Of a stretch of 64,000 nucleotides of DNA, positions 8,939 to 19,390 are shown in pieces; positions within the stretch are counted from its first letter, which is position 1; every line of letters starts with the position of its first letter. The notes under the pieces were generated by a model, which saw only the letters and a list, made by a program, of their open reading frames with translations, was not told the DNA's origin and did not search any database. A program made the translations under genes and the position numbers. The stretch lies in assembly GCA_944381575.1 (NCBI GenBank), contig CALWLS010000004.1, positions 124,001 to 188,000 on the forward strand, written 5' to 3'. The stretch comes from an uncultured Lachnospiraceae bacterium. GTDB taxonomy: Bacteria > Bacillota > Clostridia > Lachnospirales > Lachnospiraceae.

Positions 8939-10889
8939 TAGTCTCTCCGCTGCTTAAGGCCGCCGTATTTTTAGCCTGTTCCTCTATGGCGTTTTCACTT
9001 GAATTAAGTATGGTCATAAACTCTTCTCCGCTTATGGTCTCCTTTTCATAGAGGTACTTCACTATCTCATGCAGCTTCATGATATTGTCCTGAAGTATCT
9101 TATAGGCCTTTGCGTGCTGCGTCTTTACAAGCTCTATGACGGCGTCGTCCACGCGCTTCTGGGTCTCCTCCGAGCAGGCGATGGACATGTCTCCTCCAAG
9201 ATATGCGTTATTCTGAGTCTGGAGCGCCACCATGTCGAACTCGTCGTTCATTCCGTACTGTGTATACATGGCTCTGGCGATCTTTGTAGCCTGCTCTATA
9301 TCGTTGGAGGCTCCAGTGGTTATGGACTTAAATATAAGCTCCTCCGCCGCGCGTCCGCCGGTAAGGGTCGCTATCTTATTTTCAAGCTCCTCCTTATTCA
9401 TAAGGTAATGGTTGCCCTCCTCGTCCACCTGCATGGTATAGCCAAGGGCTCCCGAGGTCCTCGGGATTATCGTTATCTTATGTACCGGAGCGGAATTGTT
9501 CTGCTTTGCCGCAACAAGGGCGTGTCCTACCTCATGGTAGGCTACTATGAGCTTTTCCTTATTGGTAAGGACCTTGTTTTTCTTTTTGTATCCGGCCATT
9601 ACGACCTCGATGCTTTCCTCGAGATCCTGCTGCGTAACTCTTTCACGGCCGGCCTTTACCGCGCGGAGCGCAGCCTCGTTTATCATATTTGCAAGCTCCG
9701 CTCCGGAAGCTCCCGGGCAGGCCTTTGCGATATTTTCAAAATTGATGTTGCCGGCCATCTTTACATCCTTTGCATGTACCTTGAGGATGTCCACACGGCC
9801 CTGCATATCAGGCAGCTCTACCGGCACTCGCCTGTCAAAACGGCCCGGTCTTAAAAGAGCCGGATCAAGGGAATCAGGCTGGTTGGTGGCCGCAAGGATG
9901 ATTATGCCCTTAGAGCCGTCAAAGCCGTCCATCTCCGTAAGCAGCTGGTTTAAGGTCTGCTCTCGCTCGTCATTTCCACCGAGCCCGTTGCCGTTTCGCT
10001 TCTTTCCTATGGCGTCTATCTCATCTATGAATATTATGCATGGCGCCTTGGCTGAGGCCTCCTTAAAAAGATCCCTTACCTTGGCCGCGCCCATGCCCAC
10101 ATACATCTCAACGAACTCTGAACCGGAGATACTGAAAAACGGCACGTCAGCCTCTCCTGCTACGGCCTTTGCAAGCAGTGTCTTACCGGTTCCCGGAGGG
10201 CCCACAAGCAGGGCTCCCTTAGGTATCTTGGCACCTATATCACTGTATTTCTTAGGATTATGCAGGAAGTCCACTATCTCTGCAAGCAGCTCCTTGGCCT
10301 CTTCCTCGCCTGCCACATCGGCAAACTTTACTCCTGTCTTATCCTTGTCATATACCTTGGCGTTGGCCTTTCCGAAGCCTCCCATTATGCCTCCCGGCCC
10401 CATGGTGCTCATCCTCTTTGAAAGCCTTGAGCCCAGCCAGATAAGCAGTATGAACGGGAAGAGGTTATATAAGAGCAGGAGCCATGGCGATATGGTGGTA
10501 GGTATCTCCTCATCCACTGAAGCTCCCGAATCTATGAACCTGTCGGCCTCCATTATGTCAAAGAGCCTTCCGGTCTCATATATCTTGTTTGTTTCTCCCG
10601 ACTTTAAGGTATAGTTGATGGTATCTTCTGTCAGCTCTATCTTGTCCACGTTCCTGTTATCGAGCTCCGTCCTGAACTCGTCATAGGTAACATGCTCTAT
10701 GCTGCTCTGCCTTATGGAGTTGGTGAAAAAAATATTGATCAGGACAAGTACCGCAAGGGCGATGATATAATATATCACCATCGGCTTCATTGGTCCGTGT
10801 CCCCTGTCAGGCCCCTTTCCGCCCGGTTTTTCGTATCTTTCTTTATCAGGATCGTTCTGATAATCGAAAATATTTCCTAAATTAGCCAT
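8928..10889 (-). CDS. ftsH: ATP-dependent zinc metalloprotease FtsH
   Basis: 653-residue membrane-anchored AAA+ protease that degrades misfolded membrane proteins and short-lived regulators. Transmembrane helices at about 36-55 and 135-152 flank the extracytoplasmic domain. AAA core: Walker A GPPGTGKT 230-237, Walker B IIFIDE 285-290, second region of homology [19 protein letters not shown]. Zinc site HEVGH at 452-456 (most homologues have HEAGH). Full family length. It is separated from the upstream same-strand radical SAM gene by a 149-bp region holding a good promoter and a perfect dyad. Confidence 0.96.
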   Translation of the reverse strand: MANLGNIFDYQNDPDKERYEKPGGKGPDRGHGPMKPMVIYYIIALAVLVLINIFFTNSIRQSSIEHVTYDEFRTELDNRNVDKIELTEDTINYTLKSGETNKIYETGRLFDIMEADRFIDSGASVDEEIPTTISPWLLLLYNLFPFILLIWLGSRLSKRMSTMGPGGIMGGFGKANAKVYDKDKTGVKFADVAGEEEAKELLAEIVDFLHNPKKYSDIGAKIPKGALLVGPPGTGKTLLAKAVAGEADVPFFSISGSEFVEMYVGMGAAKVRDLFKEASAKAPCIIFIDEIDAIGKKRNGNGLGGNDEREQTLNQLLTEMDGFDGSKGIIILAATNQPDSLDPALLRPGRFDRRVPVELPDMQGRVDILKVHAKDVKMAGNINFENIAKACPGASGAELANMINEAALRAVKAGRERVTQQDLEESIEVVMAGYKKKNKVLTNKEKLIVAYHEVGHALVAAKQNNSAPVHKITIIPRTSGALGYTMQVDEEGNHYLMNKEELENKIATLTGGRAAEELIFKSITTGASNDIEQATKIARAMYTQYGMNDEFDMVALQTQNNAYLGGDMSIACSEETQKRVDDAVIELVKTQHAKAYKILQDNIMKLHEIVKYLYEKETISGEEFMTILNSSENAIEEQAKNTAALSSGETNEG

Positions 10890-10958
10890 TATGCTCCTTT
10901 TCTTTATGGATCCCTGTCTGTTTCATCATTCCGGATCCCTATGATCTGTACAGCCCGT

Positions 10959-11022
10959 CTGTTAGCAGACAGGCCTATTGACTGCTAACAGCAGTATAAA
11001 CTTTTTAATCGTACTATTGCAA
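10959..11022 (-). promoter_or_regulatory. Candidate ftsH promoter with an overlapping dyad
   Basis: Minus strand: TTGCAA, 18-bp spacer, TATACT (10993-11022). Immediately downstream of the -10 lies a perfect 10-bp inverted repeat, CTGTTAGCAG at 10982-10991 and 10959-10968 with a 13-bp centre. That position fits either an operator covering the transcription start or a 5' leader hairpin. There is no T-tract, so it is unlikely to be a terminator of the upstream gene. Confidence 0.55.
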
Positions 11023-11038
11023 GCATTATCTCAATGTT

Positions 11039-12004
11039 TTACACATTATTCATACTTTTTAAATCTCCTGCTCCGCAAGGCTGATCCTCAATGCCCTTAA
11101 GGTCAAAGGCCGGGGTGTATTCCTCCTTTGCCGAGCTTTTTTCCTGCATAAATCCGTTCATGCCAAGTCTCAGGGCCTCGTCTACTACCTCATCATACTC
11201 AAAGCTGAATATCCTCCGGTTCATGTCATTAAAGGCATTGTCAGTCTTCACCTTATAGAAAGGAGTATACTGGCTCATGACGCTGATCAGGAAGTTATCA
11301 GTCCCGAGTTTTTCAAGCTCGTTTAATATCCTTATGGAGTCCCTTCGTTTTCCCGGCAGTACCATGTGCCTTATTATCGTGCCCTTTTTAAGTTTTCCGG
11401 ATCCCGGGAAAAACTCCGGCTTTCCCGTCTGTCTTATCATTTCCCTTACTGCGGCAATGGCCGTATCAAAATAGCCCGGTGCCTTTGAAAGCCTTACTGA
11501 AAGCTCATCCGAGCAGTACTTGACGTCCGGAAGGTATATATCTACATAGCCCTCCAAAAGCTTCAGGGTCTCGATACTTTCATAGCCTCCGGAATTATAT
11601 ATCACCGGAATAATAAGCCTGTCCTTTACCATGTCCAGCGCATACAGCACCTCCGGCACGAACTGTGAGGCCGTAACGAGATCTATATTTTCCGCACCCT
11701 CCTCCTGAAGCCTCAAAAAAATATCCGCCAGGGCTTTAGCAGATATCTCCTTTCCATAGCCTTCGGAGCTGATCTCATGATTCTGGCAGAAAACGCATCT
11801 CAAGGTACAGCCTGAAAAAAACACGGCTCCGGAGCCGCCGGATCCTGCAAGTACCGGCTCCTCCCACATGTGTATGGCTGCCCTTGCCGCCTTTATCCTG
11901 GGCCCCGCCATGCAGAAGCCCGGCTTATCGTACCTGTCAGCATGGCATCTCCTTGCACACAGGCTGCAGTCACTGTATAGTTTTCTTATGGTTTCCTCAT
12001 CCAT
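11039..12004 (-). CDS. Radical SAM protein, PflA/PflX-like
   Basis: 321-residue protein with an N-terminal Cys-rich segment (CSLCARRCHADR), then the radical SAM cluster motif CTLRCVFC (CxxxCxxC) preceded by AVFFSGC, and the substrate/SAM barrel (DLVTASQFVPEVL, IPVIYNSGGYES, DIYLPDVKY). The overall pattern matches the COG1313 group often annotated as a pyruvate formate-lyase activating enzyme homologue; the true target is unknown, and no glycyl-radical enzyme gene is near. It lies 15 bp downstream of thiN on the same strand, so it may share that transcript. Confidence 0.85.
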   Translation of the reverse strand: MDEETIRKLYSDCSLCARRCHADRYDKPGFCMAGPRIKAARAAIHMWEEPVLAGSGGSGAVFFSGCTLRCVFCQNHEISSEGYGKEISAKALADIFLRLQEEGAENIDLVTASQFVPEVLYALDMVKDRLIIPVIYNSGGYESIETLKLLEGYVDIYLPDVKYCSDELSVRLSKAPGYFDTAIAAVREMIRQTGKPEFFPGSGKLKKGTIIRHMVLPGKRRDSIRILNELEKLGTDNFLISVMSQYTPFYKVKTDNAFNDMNRRIFSFEYDEVVDEALRLGMNGFMQEKSSAKEEYTPAFDLKGIEDQPCGAGDLKSMNNV

Positions 12005-12019
12005 AGTATGATCCGGCCC

Positions 12020-12697
12020 TCATCCTTCAAAATCCCTTATGAGCAGCAGCTTTCCCCTGGCCACGCTGATCTTTGCCACCTGTCCCTCAAGGACCTCATT
12101 GCTTACCCCAAGGTCGTTATGGGTCTGTACTATACTTGCGTTCCGCAGGGGATATTTTGCATTTTCAATATCTATCCCTTCAGCGGTTCCGGTGATATTG
12201 ATCAGCGAAAAAAAAGGCAGGCTGTCGTCAATATACACAGGCTCCCTGTTTACGATGCTCATTTCCGAATAATCATCTACCATCAATGCCTTTGAGCCAA
12301 GCTCATCCAGCCTGTGCAGTATATACAGATTGCCGAGGGTATGGTCCATGCGTCTTCCGGTCATGCCGATAAGCAGAAAATCCTTAAACCCTCTTTCCAC
12401 TGCGACGCTTACCGCATGCCCGGTATCGGTATCGTCCTTAACAGGGCAGAGCTCTATCACCTCATCGCCCTCAGTATCCCTGGCGGTGCCGCTTTCCTTA
12501 TCTATCTCTATCCCGCCAAGCTGACCCCTGTCATAGGAATCGAAATCCCCTACGATAAGATCAGGCTTTGCCTTAAGACCTTCCCTGTGCTTTAATCCGC
12601 TGTCGCAGTATATGATAAAATCACCGGCCCTAAGATAGCTCCTGATCCTCCCATATTCATTTATCGGCGCTCCGCCTATTATTACGCATCTTGACAT
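12020..12697 (-). CDS. thiN: Thiamine pyrophosphokinase
   Basis: Converts thiamine to thiamine pyrophosphate using ATP. 225 residues, with the TPK catalytic-domain features PDLIVGDFDSYDRG, SGTARDTEGDEVIEL (a variant of the usual KDxTD motif), LIGMTGRRMDHTLGNL and a C-terminal vitamin-binding beta region (ISVARGKLLLI). It starts immediately after the glycosyltransferase stop (taaATG overlap), so the two are translationally coupled. With thiE it is the second thiamine gene here, though in a separate transcript. Confidence 0.9.
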   Translation of the reverse strand: MSRCVIIGGAPINEYGRIRSYLRAGDFIIYCDSGLKHREGLKAKPDLIVGDFDSYDRGQLGGIEIDKESGTARDTEGDEVIELCPVKDDTDTGHAVSVAVERGFKDFLLIGMTGRRMDHTLGNLYILHRLDELGSKALMVDDYSEMSIVNREPVYIDDSLPFFSLINITGTAEGIDIENAKYPLRNASIVQTHNDLGVSNEVLEGQVAKISVARGKLLLIRDFEG

Positions 12698-13681
12698 TTA
12701 TGTGTCCCTGTTTTCCCTGTTCACTTCCGCGGCTTCCACGTTCCTTACTATATATATCGGCTTATCCTTTATCTCCCTGAACAGTATGGACATGTACTCT
12801 CCTATTATGCCGAGCAGCATAAACAGCACCGCCGACATAAAGCACAGCACGATGACTATGGTAGCATAGCCACTCGGGGCCCCTCCCCTTGTAAAAAAGG
12901 TATAAATGATAAGCGCCACTCCCATTATCCCCGCCGCAAAGCCTGCATATATGCCGAGCTTTAATGGCATGTCAGAAAAACAGATGATGGTATCCACTGA
13001 GAGCTTTAACAGTTTTTTCATGTTGTAATGGCTGCTGCCCGCCACGCGTTCAGCGGCCTCGTACTCTATCACCGTCTTGTTAAAGCCTATGTTCTGCACA
13101 AAGCCACGCATGAACCTTACCTTTTCACGGTAATTACATTTAAGCACCTCCGCGGCCTTATCGTTTATCGCAAAAAAGTCCGACGCCCCCGGTATGAGCT
13201 GCGTATCGGATATCTTATTTATAAACTTATAAAATAATCCGGAGGTAAGATTCTTAAGGCTTCCCGCCGATTCGTTTTTGGTGCGGGCCATGCTCACTAT
13301 CTCAAAGCCTGCCTCAAACCTTTTTGCGATCTCAGGTATCAGCTCCGGCGGATGCTGCAGATCGGCGTCCATAAATATGAGTATGTTTCCCGAGGCATAG
13401 TCAAGGCCTGCCGTCATGGCAGCCTCGTGCCCGAAATTTTTGGAAAATGTCACTACGGTGACATGCTTCTGATCGGCACCTTTAAGCTCCTGAAGTACCC
13501 TTCCGCTTTCATCCGTGCTTCCGTCATTCACAAAGCATATCTCATAATCATAGGTGCATTTTAGGGCGGGGTATTTCCCCGCCCTCATGTCTTCCAATAT
13601 TCTCTTTGTAGTATCGTAAAACTGCCTCAGGCCTTTTTCCTCATTGTAGACTGAGACTATAAGACTGATAAGTTCAGACAT
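12698..13681 (-). CDS. GT2 glycosyltransferase, polyprenyl-phosphate sugar transferase type
   Basis: 327-residue membrane-associated DPM1/GtrB-like enzyme expected to move a sugar from a nucleotide donor to undecaprenyl phosphate. N-terminal GT-A domain with FVNDGSTDES, NFGHEAAMTAGLDYA and the DADLQHPPE metal motif. Two C-terminal transmembrane segments at about 235-300 (AGFAAGIMGVALIIYTFF, ATIVIVLCFMSAVLFMLLG) followed by the family's GEYMSILFREIKDKPIYIV tail. It precedes thiN with no gap. No GtrA flippase-like gene is adjacent. Confidence 0.9.
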   Translation of the reverse strand: MSELISLIVSVYNEEKGLRQFYDTTKRILEDMRAGKYPALKCTYDYEICFVNDGSTDESGRVLQELKGADQKHVTVVTFSKNFGHEAAMTAGLDYASGNILIFMDADLQHPPELIPEIAKRFEAGFEIVSMARTKNESAGSLKNLTSGLFYKFINKISDTQLIPGASDFFAINDKAAEVLKCNYREKVRFMRGFVQNIGFNKTVIEYEAAERVAGSSHYNMKKLLKLSVDTIICFSDMPLKLGIYAGFAAGIMGVALIIYTFFTRGGAPSGYATIVIVLCFMSAVLFMLLGIIGEYMSILFREIKDKPIYIVRNVEAAEVNRENRDT

Positions 13682-13774
13682 ATATGCTTTCCCGCTGTTT
13701 TAAGTATAAATGTTTACGCACATATTTATACTATACTATTGTGATTTATCTATGTCTAACACTATTTTCCGTAT

Positions 13775-15283
13775 TTATCCCTTTTCTATCAGCCTGCCGG
13801 CGTCCTTAAAAAAGCTCGCGATTATCATTATTATTATCACCGCCACCGGAAACGCCGCTATTATGGATACCGTCTGCAGATTGTTCATGCTGCTTTCGGA
13901 AAATACCAGCGCTATCGGAAGCATTATAAGTATGATGGCCCAGAACAGCTTCATTCCCGGGCCCGCCTCATAGTCGTCCGGCACCGCCCTGTAGGAGTAG
14001 GCCGAGGCTACCAGGGTTATGGAATCAAAGGATGTGGCATAGAAGGCTATCATCGAAACGATGAGCAGGACTATCACTATCTCCGGCGCCGGCAGCGTTT
14101 CAAGTATGGCCATTATCGTACCGTAGAGATCTGCATTTTCAGCATATATGCCCATAACATCCAGGATCCCGTGCATGTTAAGGCCGAGGGAGTAGTTTCC
14201 GAGTATTATGAATGACATAAACGTCGAGCCCATTCCAAATATATAGGCCCCGGTGATCACCTGTCTTACTGTACGGCCCCTGGATATGCTGCCCATGAAA
14301 AACGGTGACGCCACGCACCAGACCATCCAGTACGCCCAGTAAAATATCGTCCAGTTCTGAGGGAAATGTGAGGTCCTTAAGGCATCCGTCCAGGTACTTA
14401 AGCCTATAAAATTCTGGGCAAGGCTGCCTATGGCCGTTATTCCTGTTTCAATGATGTATCTGGTCTGGCCGCCTAAAAAGAGGACGTAGCAGAGCAGGGC
14501 AAAGAACACATACATGCATATATGGGCCAGATATTTTACGCCCTTCATGCCCTTTAATACTGTAAATGTATATACAAAGCAGGTTATGAGCAGTATCACT
14601 ATGGTCAGCCACTTGGAATCATTTATACCGAAGAGCTCTGATATGGCCTTGCCCATAAGGGGCGTAGCCAGGGAAAAGGTTGTGGCGGTGCCGGCTATCA
14701 GGGCAAAAACAGCTATGATATCTATAAGCTTTCCCGGAGCCCTGTCCGTAAGCGCTCCCAAAAGCGGTCTGCAGGCCTCCGAGTATTTCTGCTTCCTGCA
14801 GCCTCTTACATGGAGCATGAAACCAAAGCTTGCCGCAAGGGCTGCGTAAAAGCTCCAGGGTATCGGCCCCCAGTGGAACAGAGGTATGGCGGAAGCCCAG
14901 TCCTGTATGCTGCCAAGCTCTGAAATGTGCGGCTCGTTGGCATAGAGCACCCACTCGCAGAGGGAATAGAAAAGTATGTCAGCGGCGAGCCCCGACGTGA
15001 ACATCATCGAGCCCCAGCTGAAGAAACTGTACTTTGGCTTTTCGCCCTTTTTCCCAAGGACTATATCCCCGTATTTTGAAAACGCCATATAGAGGGACGT
15101 AAGGAATACTCCAAGTCCTATCACAAGATAATATGATCCGAGCTCGTCTCCCAGAAATCCCCTGACAACTCCAAGGACCCCTGTGGACTGCTCCGGCCTT
15201 ATCACGAACATGATACAGAAAAACAGTATTATCACGAAGGGTACTATGGTTGTAAACGGATCTATGTTCTTAAAGCGTTTCAT
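13775..15283 (-). CDS. BCCT-family betaine/choline/carnitine transporter
   Basis: 502-residue polytopic secondary transporter for quaternary ammonium solutes such as glycine betaine, used in osmoprotection or as nutrients. About twelve hydrophobic helices. The family signature around helix 8 is clear: WTIFYWAYWMVWCVASPFFM followed by GSISRGRTVRQV. The aromatic box residues of the signature are retained; exact substrate cannot be assigned. Strong promoter upstream at 15355-15383. Confidence 0.93.
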   Translation of the reverse strand: MKRFKNIDPFTTIVPFVIILFFCIMFVIRPEQSTGVLGVVRGFLGDELGSYYLVIGLGVFLTSLYMAFSKYGDIVLGKKGEKPKYSFFSWGSMMFTSGLAADILFYSLCEWVLYANEPHISELGSIQDWASAIPLFHWGPIPWSFYAALAASFGFMLHVRGCRKQKYSEACRPLLGALTDRAPGKLIDIIAVFALIAGTATTFSLATPLMGKAISELFGINDSKWLTIVILLITCFVYTFTVLKGMKGVKYLAHICMYVFFALLCYVLFLGGQTRYIIETGITAIGSLAQNFIGLSTWTDALRTSHFPQNWTIFYWAYWMVWCVASPFFMGSISRGRTVRQVITGAYIFGMGSTFMSFIILGNYSLGLNMHGILDVMGIYAENADLYGTIMAILETLPAPEIVIVLLIVSMIAFYATSFDSITLVASAYSYRAVPDDYEAGPGMKLFWAIILIMLPIALVFSESSMNNLQTVSIIAAFPVAVIIIMIIASFFKDAGRLIEKG

Positions 15284-15354
15284 CGGCCGTTCCTTTCAAA
15301 AAAAGCTCTGCGGGTTTATGTTCATTTTGTGGTGTTGCTTCCAAAATTTTGAAC

Positions 15355-15383
15355 ATTCTACATGCAAAGCTTTTTTTTGTCAA
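15355..15383 (-). promoter_or_regulatory. Promoter of the BCCT transporter gene
   Basis: Minus strand TTGACA, 17-bp spacer, TAGAAT, about 70 bp before the transporter start. It lies between the end of trmL and the transporter, so the transporter is not dependent on the polysaccharide operon. Confidence 0.7.
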
Positions 15384-15412
15384 GGATTAATATTTAATTT
15401 TATTATCCCGGT

Positions 15413-15934
15413 TCAGCCGTCCCAGCTCAGCCTGTGCAGCTCTCCTCTTTTTTCCATATGCTCAAAGCCATTCTGCCTTAAGGCTTCATAGAGGATTATG
15501 GCCGCGGAATTTGCAAGGTTCAGGGATCTTATCTCTCCCCACATGGGTATGCGTATGCATCTTTCCGGATGCTCAATGAGTATCTCCTCCGGGATGCCCC
15601 TGGACTCATTTCCAAGCATTATGTAATCCTCCGGCCCGAAGCTTACGTCCGTATAGCACTGCCTGGCCTTTGTCGTCGCATACCAGAGCCTTGCTTTTCC
15701 TGGCTTTCCTTCGTCCGTTACCTCCGGATGCTTAGACAAAAAATCCTCAAAATTTAGATACTCTGACAGCCTGATCTTATCCCAGTAGTCCATGCCCGCC
15801 CGTTTGATCTCCTTTTCAGTGATCCTGAAGGCGTAGGGCTTTATAAGATGCAGTCCTGTGTTGGTGGCCGCGCAGGTACGTCCTATGTTGCCGGTATTTA
15901 AGGCTATCCCCGGCTCATGCAGAACAATATTCAT
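15413..15934 (-). CDS. trmL: tRNA (cytidine/uridine-34 2'-O)-methyltransferase
   Basis: SPOUT-class enzyme that methylates the wobble ribose of tRNA-Leu isoacceptors. 173 residues: N-terminal [20 protein letters not shown], the trefoil-knot SAM site [14 protein letters not shown] and [20 protein letters not shown] are diagnostic. The start overlaps the licD stop by 4 bp. It is the last gene of the long polysaccharide operon, an RNA-modification gene carried at the tail of an otherwise glycan-related unit. Confidence 0.93.
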   Translation of the reverse strand: MNIVLHEPGIALNTGNIGRTCAATNTGLHLIKPYAFRITEKEIKRAGMDYWDKIRLSEYLNFEDFLSKHPEVTDEGKPGKARLWYATTKARQCYTDVSFGPEDYIMLGNESRGIPEEILIEHPERCIRIPMWGEIRSLNLANSAAIILYEALRQNGFEHMEKRGELHRLSWDG

Positions 15935-16779
15935 CCAAATACCTCTATCTCATCAGAATGCGAAGGCTTACGGTCTGCTTCCTTCGGAAGCTGCATATAA
16001 TCCCCGTATATCTCGGTCAGGACCTCGTCATAATGCTCCGGAGCCATTAGCATGTGTCCCTCAAAGGGAAGCTCAAAGGCCTTCTCTATCCATTCCCTTT
16101 TTATCGTATCATGCAGATAATCCGGCTGATAATTGGAATAATAGAGATTTCTGGTAGTGCCGCCGTTATATCTCCTCGAGAGCCTGTCCTGATACTTAAA
16201 TAAGAGCCTCATGTCAAAGGCACGTCCAAGCTTCGACAATACCCTCACCTTAAGCCTGTCAAGGCCCTTATATTTTGACAGGTCGAGGTTGTAGCGCTTT
16301 GGCATGGCAAGCCCGTATACAACCTTCTGCTTAAATCTCGTGATCCTGTCCTTAAACCTGCCGTCAGGTATATTGTCAAGGATAAAAATATCCACCCAGA
16401 GATGATTGAGTTTTCCCTCATAGTAGTCCATTTCCTCTGAGGCCGCATGTCTTTTGGAATCAAGGTAAATGATCCTCGGGGTAAAGTCGTAAAACGCCCT
16501 TCCTCCCCTGTATCCGTCAGGCAGTATCAGCCGCATGGAATCCGGAAGCTCCTTTCCGGCGGCTTTCCTAAATTTCTCATAATTATCCCTTGTCATGGCG
16601 ATGTCCACATCGTCATCCCATGGGATAAAGCCCTTATGCCTCACGGCCCCCAAAAGCGTCCCGGCGTCAAGGAGATATCTTATGCCGTATTTCCTTGATA
16701 TCCTGTCTACCTCAAGGAGTATTTTAAGGCTTGCCTCCTGGGCCTTTTTCAATTTTTGTGTGTCATATGCTTCAGCCAT
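15931..16779 (-). CDS. LicD-family phosphotransferase
   Basis: 282-residue LicD/nucleotidyltransferase-fold enzyme. The signature [28 protein letters not shown] (residues 35-62) holds the catalytic Asp cluster DDDVD. Family members attach phosphocholine or related phospho-groups to teichoic acids or other surface glycans. Given its place directly behind rfbH in the polysaccharide operon, decoration of the exported glycan is likely; the donor group is not determined by sequence. Starts 4 bp after rfbH. Confidence 0.88.
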   Translation of the reverse strand: MAEAYDTQKLKKAQEASLKILLEVDRISRKYGIRYLLDAGTLLGAVRHKGFIPWDDDVDIAMTRDNYEKFRKAAGKELPDSMRLILPDGYRGGRAFYDFTPRIIYLDSKRHAASEEMDYYEGKLNHLWVDIFILDNIPDGRFKDRITRFKQKVVYGLAMPKRYNLDLSKYKGLDRLKVRVLSKLGRAFDMRLLFKYQDRLSRRYNGGTTRNLYYSNYQPDYLHDTIKREWIEKAFELPFEGHMLMAPEHYDEVLTEIYGDYMQLPKEADRKPSHSDEIEVFG

Positions 16780-16783
16780 GATG

Positions 16784-18169
16784 TCAGAACTTCTTTACGG
16801 CTTCCTTTACCATTTCCGCCATATATGTAAGACGGTCCTCAGTCATTCCCGGATATACCCCTATCCAGAAGGTCCTCTCCGTTATGATATCCGTATTTTC
16901 AAGCTCCCCGGCCGTCCTGTAAACGCTGTCGTTTCCTCTCAGGCCGTCGAAGCATGGATGCTTTATGAGATTACCGGCAAACAGCAGCCTTGTCTGGACT
17001 CCGTGGGACTCAAGATGATCAAGCACTCTGGTCCTGTCGATGCCCTCCCTTAAGGTCATGCAGAAGCCGAACCAGCTCGGATCCGAATCCTTTTCCGCTT
17101 CCGGAAGTATTACCCTGTCCGAAACGCATTCAAGCTCTTCTTTAAGGAACTGCCAGTTATGCTTTCTTTTCTCTGTAAATTTAGGAAGCTTTTCAAGCTG
17201 CGCGCATCCCACTGCTGCCTGCATGTCCGTTATCCCGAGGTTATAGCCGAAGGTGCTGTATACATATTTGTGGTCATAGCCCTTAGGGAGCTCCCCGTAC
17301 TGTCCGTCAAACCTGTGGCCGCAGCGGTTATCCTGGCCTGTCTTGCAGACACAGTCCCTGCCCCAGTCCCTTAAGCTCAGCATAAGCTTCTGGAGCACCG
17401 GGTCCTTTGTATAGACAGCGCCTCCCTCTCCCATGGTCATATGATGAGGCGGATAAAACGAGGAGGTTCCTATATCTCCCACCGAACCCGTCATTTTCCA
17501 GGCGCCGTCAATAAAATATCTGCTTCCCAGCGCGTCGCAGTTATCCTCTATAAGCCACAGCCTGTGTTTTCTGCAGAATTCCGAAACTGTCTTTAGGTCA
17601 AAGGGGTTGCCGAGGGTGTGGGCCACCATGACCGCCTTTGTCCTGTCTGACAGAGCATCCTCCAGCTTGGATGCGTTGATATTATATTCAGGTATCTTTA
17701 CATCCACAAATACGGGAACGGCTCCGTAATTTAAGGCAGGGGTCACTGTGGTCGGAAAACCCGCCGCCACTGTTATTATCTCATCCCCGCGCTTTATTGC
17801 CCTTTCTCCGAGCTGCCCGCAGGTAAGGGCCATGAAGGCTAAAAGATTTGCTGAGGATCCGGAGCCCACGGCGTCTGCAAAAGGCACCCCTATATACCTG
17901 GCAAGTCCCTTTTCAAAGCTGTCCGTGTATCTTCCCATGGTGAGCCAGAACTCCAGCGCGCTGTCCGTAAGGTTCATCATTTCCCTGCGGTCATAGACCC
18001 TGCCTGCGTAAGGGATCCTGTTACCCCTTACATAAGGCTTATCCTTATCGGCATTATGGTATCTGTCACAGTATTCCCCAACTATATCAAGTATTTTCGA
18101 TCTTGCTTCTTTCTCGTTAAGTCCGTCAAAAAAAACATCCATATCCATATAGCCCGCTTCTCCATCCAT
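16784..18169 (-). CDS. rfbH: CDP-4-keto-6-deoxyglucose 3-dehydrase (E1), RfbH/AscC type
   Basis: DegT-fold, PMP-dependent [2Fe-2S] dehydrase of CDP-3,6-dideoxyhexose synthesis. Two features separate it from ordinary sugar aminotransferases: the PLP lysine position is His in [16 protein letters not shown], and the cluster cysteines are present in [17 protein letters not shown]. The [20 protein letters not shown] segment is also typical. I start at ATG 18169 rather than the TTG at 18178; ATG 18148 behind GGAG is another possibility. It follows rfbG by about 20 bp. The partner reductase E3 (RfbI/AscD) is not in this window. Confidence 0.9.
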   Translation of the reverse strand: MDGEAGYMDMDVFFDGLNEKEARSKILDIVGEYCDRYHNADKDKPYVRGNRIPYAGRVYDRREMMNLTDSALEFWLTMGRYTDSFEKGLARYIGVPFADAVGSGSSANLLAFMALTCGQLGERAIKRGDEIITVAAGFPTTVTPALNYGAVPVFVDVKIPEYNINASKLEDALSDRTKAVMVAHTLGNPFDLKTVSEFCRKHRLWLIEDNCDALGSRYFIDGAWKMTGSVGDIGTSSFYPPHHMTMGEGGAVYTKDPVLQKLMLSLRDWGRDCVCKTGQDNRCGHRFDGQYGELPKGYDHKYVYSTFGYNLGITDMQAAVGCAQLEKLPKFTEKRKHNWQFLKEELECVSDRVILPEAEKDSDPSWFGFCMTLREGIDRTRVLDHLESHGVQTRLLFAGNLIKHPCFDGLRGNDSVYRTAGELENTDIITERTFWIGVYPGMTEDRLTYMAEMVKEAVKKF

Positions 18170-18189
18170 ATCTTTCAAAGGTCAGCTTT

Positions 18190-19329
18190 TTAAGAGCGCA
18201 CATAATCTATGACCTGTCTTATCAGCTCCTCGTTGGCATTTTCATTGCTTATGAGCCAGGCCTTTGTCCATGCGGTTATCGCATCCACCGCTCTTTCTAT
18301 GCCCCATACCGGCTTCCATCCGAAAACTTCCTTTATTTTTGAATTATCAAGCTTTAACAGCCCCGCCTCGTGCGGTCCCTCCGAGCCTTCGGCCGCCTCA
18401 AGGCTTACTCCGTCCCCGTAAGAGCAGGCGAACATTTCCGCAAGCCTTCCCGTGGTGACAAGCCCTTCCGGATCAGGTCCCACATTGTACCAGCCTGAAA
18501 CTCCCGGATCCTCTGCCTGTCTCATGGCTATCTCAAGGTATACGAACAACGGCTCCAGCACATGCTGGTAAGGCCTTATGCTGTAAGGATTCCTTATGGT
18601 GATCGGCACTCCGCTCACCGCTGCCCTTACGCAGTCCGGTATTATCCTGTCCTTTGAAAAATCACCGCCGCCGATCACATTGCCGGCCCTTGCAGTGGAC
18701 ACGCTGACTCCTGCATCCCTCAAAAATGAAGCCGCATAGCTGTGGGTCGCAAGCTCCGAACAGGATTTGGAATTGGCATAAGGATCGAACCCGTCTAACT
18801 TGTCCTCCTCCTTATAGGCGTAATCCGGCTTTTCCTCATTCAGATAGACCTTATCGGTAGTGACATTTAAAAATGATGAGCAGCATGGGTTCTGCCTTAT
18901 GCACTCTAACAGATTAACCGTGCCCATGACATTTATCTCGTAGGTCTCCCTCGGTATCCTGTAGCCCTCCCTTACTATCGGCTGGGCCGCAAGATGCAGG
19001 ACTATATCCGGCTCTACTCTTGTGTAAAAGGTCTGAAGCTCGTCAAAATCCCTTATATCGGCGATATGACTCTCCACTATGCCGCTGACTATATCCCTTA
19101 CGCTGTCAAGTCTTATCTTGAGCTCAGTCTCGTTTCTTGATGACATTCCGGCACCGTAAAGTATATCGAACAGGCACGGGTCCGTGTCAGGCTTTAAGGA
19201 GTATCCATAGACCTTAGCCCCCATCATGCCGAGTATCACCGTAAGATAGCTTCCCTTAAATCCGGTATGTCCCGTCACAAGTACCTTTTTATCCCTGTAA
19301 AAACTGCTCAGCTTTTCAAAATCCGCCAC
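18190..19329 (-). CDS. rfbG: CDP-glucose 4,6-dehydratase
   Basis: NAD+-dependent short-chain dehydratase giving CDP-4-keto-6-deoxyglucose. Rossmann motif VTGHTGFKGSYL near the N-terminus, SDR catalytic region with YAYKEEDKLDGFDPYANSK, and RAGNVIGGGDF. The open frame extends to 19518, but that extension overlaps rfbF and is not family-like; GTG at 19329 behind AGGAGcggaca gives 379 residues and the typical N-terminus (VADFEKLSSFYRDKKVLVTG). Acts between RfbF and RfbH. Confidence 0.92.
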   Translation of the reverse strand: MADFEKLSSFYRDKKVLVTGHTGFKGSYLTVILGMMGAKVYGYSLKPDTDPCLFDILYGAGMSSRNETELKIRLDSVRDIVSGIVESHIADIRDFDELQTFYTRVEPDIVLHLAAQPIVREGYRIPRETYEINVMGTVNLLECIRQNPCCSSFLNVTTDKVYLNEEKPDYAYKEEDKLDGFDPYANSKSCSELATHSYAASFLRDAGVSVSTARAGNVIGGGDFSKDRIIPDCVRAAVSGVPITIRNPYSIRPYQHVLEPLFVYLEIAMRQAEDPGVSGWYNVGPDPEGLVTTGRLAEMFACSYGDGVSLEAAEGSEGPHEAGLLKLDNSKIKEVFGWKPVWGIERAVDAITAWTKAWLISNENANEELIRQVIDYVRS

Positions 19330-19390
19330 TGTCCGCTCCTGTTCCCGGCGCTTAAACTGCCTGTATTTCAAAAAATGATCCTTATATCCG

